DNA from: Gammaproteobacteria bacterium
GTDB taxonomy: Bacteria > Pseudomonadota > Gammaproteobacteria > Pseudomonadales > Azotimanducaceae
Assembly: GCA_002690405.1 (NCBI GenBank)
Contig: NZEI01000119.1
Coordinates: 1-6,181 of the forward strand
DNA length: 6,181 nt
Direction: 5' to 3'
This document shows, piece by piece, positions 1 through 5,500 of the stretch; the stretch's first letter is position 1; each line of letters opens with the position of its first letter. The translations under genes were made by a program, and so were the position numbers. Below the pieces are notes generated by a model that ran no database searches, was not told the DNA's origin, and worked only from the letters and a program-made list of their open reading frames with translations.

Positions 1-470
1 CATTGAACTTGCAAAATATGTTCAAGTTTTGGCAAAAATCCTCGCTTAATTTGCCATTTTACAAATTTTGTGCTCTTTAAATCTAAGACTGTCTTTGTTT
101 TCCAGTCATACATGTCAAGTCTTCCAATTAATTTTGCTTCTTTTCCATCATTTAGTGGGACATTGTATTCTATGTCGATTTCTCGCCATTTGTACGCATA
201 TGTCATTTGATGTAAAAAGTCGCCTCTAACAGTTGACCACATTCCCTCAACCGATTGGTCTCCGAGTAATTCTTCTTGTTTTACTCCTAGTTGTTTATAC
301 AGAGATTTTCGCTGGCAATTCACTAAATCAGTCACAGAATATCTGTTTTTTGTTAAATATGGAAACCTGGTTCCATTTTTCCTTAGCAAGAAATTTAAAA
401 TTCCTTGCGGGGTTTCGATCTCTTCTGTTTCCAGAAGTTTCTTTTCTATTATTTGATTTTTTTCTTTCAT
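1..470 (-). CDS. Cas4/RecB-like PD-(D/E)XK nuclease, C-terminus cut off by the window edge
   Basis: Translating the minus strand from the ATG at 470 gives 156 uninterrupted codons that run off the window at base 1. Residues 34-50 contain YSVTDLVNCQRKSLY, which matches the N-terminal Cas4-type signature with an R-K pair after a cysteine (C42). RGDFLH (H87), GRLDM (D119) and VLDLKSTK (D130-x-K132) follow in the order and spacing of the PD-(D/E)XK active site, and HILQVQ (151-156) looks like the start of the Q-motif helix. Cas4-family enzymes are DNA exonucleases/endonucleases, many with a 4Fe-4S cluster held by one N-terminal and three C-terminal cysteines. Only the first would be visible here. 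The gene diverges from the CARF-like regulator across 64 bp, so the two may share control. An ATG four bases upstream is out of frame. No Shine-Dalgarno is present. The fold call is firm. Whether this is a CRISPR adaptation Cas4/Csa1, a defence nuclease or a repair enzyme cannot be decided without the left flank. Confidence 0.85.
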   Translation of the reverse strand, partial: MKEKNQIIEKKLLETEEIETPQGILNFLLRKNGTRFPYLTKNRYSVTDLVNCQRKSLYKQLGVKQEELLGDQSVEGMWSTVRGDFLHQMTYAYKWREIDIEYNVPLNDGKEAKLIGRLDMYDWKTKTVLDLKSTKFVKWQIKRGFLPKLEHILQVQ

Positions 471-483
471 ACATAATATTCGG

Positions 484-508
484 ATATATTATAGAAATCT
501 TAATATTT
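484..508. promoter_or_regulatory. Divergent archaeal promoter region (TATA-like elements on both strands)
   Basis: The only AT-only stretches in the 64-bp gap between the divergent starts are here. On the minus strand, TTTCTATA (497-490) is centred about 23 bases upstream of the nuclease ATG, close to the spacing of a leaderless archaeal transcript. On the plus strand, ATATATTATA (484-493) would put the start of transcription near 514, and TTAATATT (500-507) would put it near 530, just before the ATG at 535. Neither start has a Shine-Dalgarno sequence. The elements overlap, so the two promoters probably compete for or share TBP binding. Exact start sites are inferred from spacing only. Confidence 0.45.
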
Positions 509-532
509 GTAGACTACAAAAATTATTTGTAG
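506..532. promoter_or_regulatory. Probable operator: perfect 15-bp palindrome plus a third half-site
   Basis: TTTGTAG at 506-512 and CTACAAA at 514-520 form a perfect inverted repeat with a single central A (513). The same half-site TTTGTAG recurs in direct orientation at 526-532, exactly 20 bp (about two helical turns) from the first and ending two bases before the ATG at 535. Such an arrangement suits a dimeric winged-helix protein with cooperative binding. The site lies downstream of the plus-strand TATA candidates and upstream of the minus-strand one. Binding could therefore block the regulator's own gene while stimulating the divergent nuclease gene. The natural candidate for the binding protein is the CARF-like/wHTH protein encoded immediately downstream. 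Confidence 0.6.
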
Positions 533-534
533 TT

Positions 535-1362
535 ATGGTTGTTCATATTGCGCCTATTGGCAAACAAGTAGCCCACGTCAAAGAATGGTTACGTGAAGCT
601 CAACCTATTACGAAGGTATGGCTTATTCATAGTAAAAAAGATACTGATTACAATTTTCCTAAAATAGCTAAAGATTTAGCAAAAAAAATTCAAGAAGATT
701 ATGCGGGAGTAGATGTGGCACTGTACTTAAACGAGAACCCTTTGAATCTTGATGGCACAATGGATGCTATTGATGCAATTATTTTAAAAGAGCAGAAAGA
801 AAATGATGTAGAAAAATACGAATTTGTTATCAATGTTACTGGTGGGACAAATGTTATGTCAGCAGCAGCAATTTTGGCTGCTACTATGCATGGTACTAAA
901 GCGCATTATGTTTTAAATCGAACAAAAAATCCAGGTCAAAAAAGCTATGTGGAGGAATTACCAATTCCTCCAATAGGAATTGCAAAAATGAATAAGAATC
1001 AACAGAATATACTTCAAATAATTTCAAAGAACACACATGTTTTGAGGAGTGAAAATAAAGTAATTGAAAAATTTCCTGGTGTCATAACAAATCAAGACAT
1101 TTTAAAAAAAATGGGTTGGAGTAATGATGTGACATCACGGAACCGTACTAGACAAGAAGGTGCTACTCGTCTAGGAGCAATTACAAGAGGACTTCAAGGT
1201 AAAGGCTACATAACTATTCTTAAAGAGATTCCAGTCATGAAAAAAATAAACATAGGTTATGGTAGAGTTGAATACAAAAAAGAGACTAAGAATGGTGTGA
1301 TGTACAAAATCACACCTGCTGGAAGAAGACAAGCAAAAATGACCATGATGTTTAAAGAATAA
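535..1362 (+). CDS. CARF-like domain plus winged-helix transcriptional regulator
   Basis: This 275-residue protein begins with MVVHIAPIGK, a beta strand and loop typical of Rossmann-like CARF/HFX_2341 (DUF6293)-type domains. KVWLIHSKK follows at 27-35. The diagnostic segment is INVTGGTNVMSAAAILAA (99-116), which matches the (N/D)xTGGTxxM ligand-binding loop of CARF domains. CARF domains in Csa3, Csx1 and Csm6 bind cyclic oligoadenylates. Residues from about 155 to 268 form a winged helix: a helix at NQQNILQIIS, then ITNQDILKKMGW, a basic helix rich in Arg (SRNRTRQEGATR, 201-212), and a wing ending in VMYKITPAGRRQA. This is the layout of Csa3-type regulators that switch CRISPR or defence genes. 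A palindromic operator lies directly upstream, suggesting autoregulation. It diverges from a Cas4-like nuclease, recalling csa3 next to csa1/cas4 in crenarchaeal adaptation operons. The downstream gene starts 47 bp later. Fold and role as a regulator are well supported; the ligand is unknown, and no cyclase is visible in the window. Confidence 0.87.
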   Translation: MVVHIAPIGKQVAHVKEWLREAQPITKVWLIHSKKDTDYNFPKIAKDLAKKIQEDYAGVDVALYLNENPLNLDGTMDAIDAIILKEQKENDVEKYEFVINVTGGTNVMSAAAILAATMHGTKAHYVLNRTKNPGQKSYVEELPIPPIGIAKMNKNQQNILQIISKNTHVLRSENKVIEKFPGVITNQDILKKMGWSNDVTSRNRTRQEGATRLGAITRGLQGKGYITILKEIPVMKKINIGYGRVEYKKETKNGVMYKITPAGRRQAKMTMMFKE

Positions 1363-1376
1363 CTGAAATATTCCTA

Positions 1377-1391
1377 AAAAGATTATAGTTA
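1377..1391 (+). promoter_or_regulatory. Possible TATA element for the zinc-finger/PLD-like gene
   Basis: The 47-bp gap after the regulator contains AAAAAGATTATAGTT, with its TATA-like core (about 1382-1389) centred roughly 24 bases upstream of the ATG at 1410. That is the spacing of a leaderless archaeal transcript. No Shine-Dalgarno precedes the ATG, and no T-tract terminator follows the upstream stop. The gene may thus have its own promoter as well as read-through from the regulator. The match is weak and could be chance in such AT-rich DNA. Confidence 0.3.
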
Positions 1392-1409
1392 GATACTTCA
1401 CATAAAATT

Positions 1410-2591
1410 ATGGCATGGCGTACAATTATATCTAAATTTCCAGGTACCTGTATAGTTTGTGATAACAAATTTGAACAAGATGAAGTGATTCATTGGGATC
1501 CAGATACTAAAAAGGCCAAGCATAAAGATTGTGAAACAGTAAAAGACGAAATTGATTCATTAAGTGACGAGATAAACTCGCTAAAAGATAAAGCGCTTTC
1601 CCAGTTTGTGGTAGGAAACCTGGACGAGGCGATGAAATTGTACACAAAACTATCAAATTTAGAGTTCAAAAAATTAGTGAAGCAGCACGATGTAACAGAA
1701 GATATGAAATTTGATGAAGAAAAACTTGCTGAGCTAAATAAAAGATTACAGTCTTCACAATTAAAACAGCAAGTTCACAATATGGATTTTGCCACATTTT
1801 TGGCTGAGTTCAAAGATACTTTTTTGTCTCTTGTTAGAGCAACTCTAGGAGATAACGAGTTTGTTAGGATCTCTAAAAATTTAGAATCTAAAAAAAATGA
1901 ATCATTTCAACACCAGATTGCAATTAAATACTATACGGAATGGACTAAAAAAGAATCGTATCACATATCTCCAGATACACCTGTGACAAACAAAAAGAAT
2001 TTTTCTAGGATACTTTCAAAATGTAAAAACAATATTTTGTGGGAAGATCGTTATATGGATAAAGATACAATTACATATCTACTTAGTGGAGCAGAAACTG
2101 CAATTAAAGAGATAAAGTTACTTTCTAGTATTTTTAGTGGCCAAATTGATAAAGATTTAAAAAACTATTTTGAAATTGTCAAAAAAGAAATGGGGTCATA
2201 TAACATAGATTGCCAAATGAAGCTGATAACTTCAAAAGAGATACATGGTGGCGAACATGACAGATACATTCTAGGAACAAACATTGGTTATAATTTACCA
2301 TCTGTAGGTCAGATAAAGAAAGATCAAAAATCAGATATCTTTCAAATTGATAGAGCAGAACTAGAAAAACGAAAAGATGATTTTTTCAAGTTATGGAATG
2401 ATTCTGAATGTAAAGATATCATCAATGATTGGGATGAAATCTATAAGCAATTATTGGATGAAAATCTCAGCAAAACTATAGAAACAGAATGTTCAGAATG
2501 TCATGAGCCTACTATCATTTACAGAAATGTAATTAAAAAAGGTCAAAAACCTTTATGCAAAAAATGTTTGCGAAAACGTAAGAGATATTGA
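1410..2591 (+). CDS. Double zinc-finger protein with a degenerate phospholipase D-like (MIT_C-like) core
   Basis: A 393-residue protein of unknown function. The N-terminus has C14-x2-C17 and H38-x2-C41 around EVIHWDPDTKKAKH, a Cys3His treble-clef-like finger. Residues about 42-63 (VKDEIDSLSDEINSLKDKAL) are heptad-like and probably form a short coiled coil, followed by helical, charged sequence to about 200. Residues 211-315 resemble the phospholipase D-like fold of MIT C-terminal-type domains. They start with WEDRYMDKDTITYLL, continue with EIKLLSSI, and reach SKEIHGGEHDRYILGTNIGY, where HDR (283-285) stands in place of the catalytic HxK of true PLD enzymes. The NLPSVGQIKKDQKSDIF that follows fits the same family. 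The C-terminus has C361-x2-C364 and C383-x2-C386, a second zinc ribbon, then a basic tail (LRKRKRY). The altered motif suggests binding rather than phosphodiester cleavage. The tail and fingers suggest a nucleic-acid or protein scaffold. It lies downstream of the regulator and converges on the helicase. The ATG at 1410 is the first in-frame start after the upstream stop. The PLD-like call is moderate and the function unknown. Confidence 0.88.
   Translation: MAWRTIISKFPGTCIVCDNKFEQDEVIHWDPDTKKAKHKDCETVKDEIDSLSDEINSLKDKALSQFVVGNLDEAMKLYTKLSNLEFKKLVKQHDVTEDMKFDEEKLAELNKRLQSSQLKQQVHNMDFATFLAEFKDTFLSLVRATLGDNEFVRISKNLESKKNESFQHQIAIKYYTEWTKKESYHISPDTPVTNKKNFSRILSKCKNNILWEDRYMDKDTITYLLSGAETAIKEIKLLSSIFSGQIDKDLKNYFEIVKKEMGSYNIDCQMKLITSKEIHGGEHDRYILGTNIGYNLPSVGQIKKDQKSDIFQIDRAELEKRKDDFFKLWNDSECKDIINDWDEIYKQLLDENLSKTIETECSECHEPTIIYRNVIKKGQKPLCKKCLRKRKRY
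1473..1499 (+). repeat. 27-nt copy shared with the helicase gene (inverted, copy 1)
   Basis: This stretch encodes EQDEVIHWD (residues 22-30) inside the N-terminal zinc finger. It matches the reverse complement of 4250-4276 at 26 of 27 positions; the only difference is the third base of the valine codon (gtg against gta). Both copies are read in the same frame, and flanking sequence on both sides is unrelated. Confidence 0.8.
2559..2564 (-). terminator. Oligo-T tract downstream of the helicase gene
   Basis: On the minus strand, six T residues lie here, about 30 bases past the helicase stop codon (2594-2596), and another T6 follows at 2540-2535. Archaeal RNA polymerase terminates at oligo-T without needing a hairpin, so these are plausible 3' ends for the helicase mRNA. 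They lie inside the 3' end of the convergent zinc-finger gene. Confidence 0.4.
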
Positions 2592-2593
2592 AG

Positions 2594-5500
2594 TTAGTTT
2601 TTTGTGTCCATTGCCTTATACACTAATTCATAGTCTTCAGTAGAAATTGGTTGACGGTTATTTGATGGATATCCACTTCCTCCTTTTAGAACCAAATTGA
2701 TTAATCTCTTATCAGAACTTGGGAAGGCTTGTAATTTTGGTGCAATACCATAAACCTGAACGTGTCCAAGCACGAGTGGTTTTACCTTAATTTGAGATTG
2801 ATATATCACATCATCCGTTTCGTCATGCCATACTGGAGAAGGAGCAGGATACCATTCACCATCGAATTCAAAAATTCCTTGAAATTCACCTGTACCTATA
2901 ACATAAAAAATTACTTTATCGCCTGAAGATACTCTCTCACTAATTTTTTCTAGAGGTATTTTAGAAGCCCAAATCCTTTCTTTGTTTAGAATTTCCCAAT
3001 TTTCTTGAGTTGTTGACCAAATCCATATTCTAGATTTTTTATATTTTCTACCAAAATCAGATGGCGTATCTATAACATCATGAAATCTTTGTAATGTTGC
3101 AGATTGGAAATAGCCATGTACAATATAGTGTTCTACACCAATTTTTGATTCTGTTCTAATCTCATCAAAGTGAGGGAAACGTCCATAGCCTTCTCTCATT
3201 ACTTTGCGATCTTCGTCTAGTTTTACCAAAAAATCCTCCAACTCTGAATCAAGTATAGGTTCTTTGAGTAGGTTCAAGACCCTTTTATCAGTATTAGATA
3301 CAATTTGCAGAAAATCATCAAAGCTGCCAAAGGCGTCTTCATAATCATCTATTCTATATTTACCATGTTCGTGAAGATCCTCTTTTGTTATAGCTCCATG
3401 TTTTATGTAAAATAAATCGTAATATTCGTAATACAAAATATCTTTAAGATATTGATCTGTTTCTAGTGATTCATTTTTTGAATCTAAGAATTTATCATAA
3501 TTACCATACAGCCTTTCCATTAAATCTAACAATTCTTTTCTAGTGGATTCTTTGAATTGTCTTGTAGTAGGTATGTGGCCAAAAACACCCTTACAATTCT
3601 CATAATGGGAATCTAGTTTTTCTTTTATTTGTTTGTCAGTCAGATTTTCAGTAACTGTAACAGGTATAGTTCTTTTACTTTCCTCCGCTTCTAACTTTTC
3701 ATAGCAAATGCGTTCAAAACCATTAAGATCTAATATTTTTTTAAAACTAATTTCACCAGATTGGTGAATAGTGATTAAGCCTCGTTTACTATATACGTCA
3801 AAAACTGGATGCCTGTAAAAGAAATCGGCAGATTTTCCTGGATTATGTTTTGCTAAAAAGATTCGAGCACTTCCAATATAACCACCAGTTTGATATCGTT
3901 GGCATCTAACAAAATAAAGACCTAACACCATTTGATAATTTCCTTGAAAGTTTTTTTGAGTTGACATGAATTCTATCCACTCATCTTGTTTTGATGTTTG
4001 TGCTACTTCAACTTCTATTTTCTTTGGGTACCAAGCTTTTCTGCATTTTTCACATTTATTTGGAATTTGACCGTGTTCATCCTTTGCTAATTGTTCTATG
4101 ACTAAGCTGTCAGGAGCTTCAAATCCAAATACATCTTTGATATCTACAATGCCCGTGGCGGTAATTCCACACTTTAGACAGGAATGTTCAACGGTCTTAG
4201 GTTTTGTTTCTTCAACTGGTTCAGAAATAGAAGGTTCTTCTGCTGGTGTATCCCAATGAATTACTTCATCTTGTTCCTGAACATATTTTTCTTCTGGTAA
4301 TAATCCAAGATCCAAGTTGGGAGATAATGGTTCCCAAAAAGGTTCAAAAGTTTGCCAACCCAAAGGAATGGCACCTCTCAAGAAACGTAGTTGGATCTGA
4401 TCATCAGTATTGATCAGCCACATGTCTGATGTACCACCCATTCTTGTTCCTCGCATGCCTCTTCCAATCATTTGTGTAAATAGGACAGTACTTTTTGCAG
4501 GACGACCTACAAACACACAATCAATTTCTGGTACATCAAAACCTGTTGTTAGTATGTCTACATTACAGAGTACGCTAATTTCACCATTTTTGAATTGATT
4601 AATGATTTGAATTCTTCTTCCTATAGGAATTGTACTATCTAGATATGCTGCTTTAATGTCATATTTTGCTTTTAAAACGATTGCAATTGATCTTGCATGG
4701 TCTATATTACATGCAAAAAACAGTATTCTTTTTCTGTCATATTTTGAATGTAAATTATTTATCGTGTTTAAAATTGTATTATTTCTCTTATAATCCTCTG
4801 CGATTTCTCCTAAAGTTTTTTTCTGAATTTCTCCTTTTAAATTGGTGGCTTGTAATGTTTTCTCATCATAAATTGTTATATTTGCTCCCTGAATTTTCCC
4901 ACTAAGAACTTTACAAAGAATATTCCTTTCTGTTAATGTTTTATAGAGCGCTTTTTGTTTTCCAAAATCATCCATTGGAATTTCGTCATCAAGTTTAATT
5001 ACATGAATTTCTTTTTCGGCTTCATCAAAATTTCCATCAGTATTAGTTACCTTTAGTTTGATCGAATACGTTCCTTCCTTTGAAAAATTTTGGTATATTG
5101 TTTTTTCCGGCTTGACATTTGGCAAAGGTTCTTTTTCTTCCCCAACTAATTCAATTGACCAATCATAGTTTGCAATGATACCTTCATTGTCAAAGGAACG
5201 ATCACCATTTATTCTAACAGGATCACCCAGGATTATATCGTTAGGACAATCTATAATGGCCGTTGGTTTTGGTTGACTAGAGTATGAATGAATAAATGGA
5301 ACAAATGGCTCACCACCGTAACGTTTACGAAGTCTTTTTGTTTGAGCACCAAGTTCTTGATCATCGAATTGGTCTCTACCTGACCCACGAAATGGCGTTG
5401 CAGTTAGACCCACCAAAGCAATGTTGTGGTCATTTCTACCCTTACCACGGAAACTTAAACCCATAGCTCGTAAAAATGCAGTATAGCTGGCTGCCAATGA

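Noticed and set aside
233..532. Open frame on the plus strand with hydrophobic, membrane-like sequence
   Set aside because: It is antisense to the Cas4-like gene, whose conserved nuclease motifs show that the minus strand is coding. The hydrophobic look comes from reading AT-rich coding DNA backwards, and the frame ends just before the regulator's ATG.
1171..1401. Open frame on the minus strand under the regulator's wing
   Set aside because: It is antisense to the winged-helix coding region, has no domain and no promoter, and its Phe/Ser-rich content is typical of reversed Lys/Glu-rich coding DNA.
4397..4417. Inverted repeat CTGATC...GATCAG with a 9-base loop
   Set aside because: Six-base arms inside the helicase coding region, with no T-tract and no promoter nearby. 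Repeats this short are expected by chance.
4507..4513. A further CTACAAA half-site like that of the operator
   Set aside because: It is an isolated single half-site in the middle of a conserved helicase motif region, without a partner, so it is best explained by chance.
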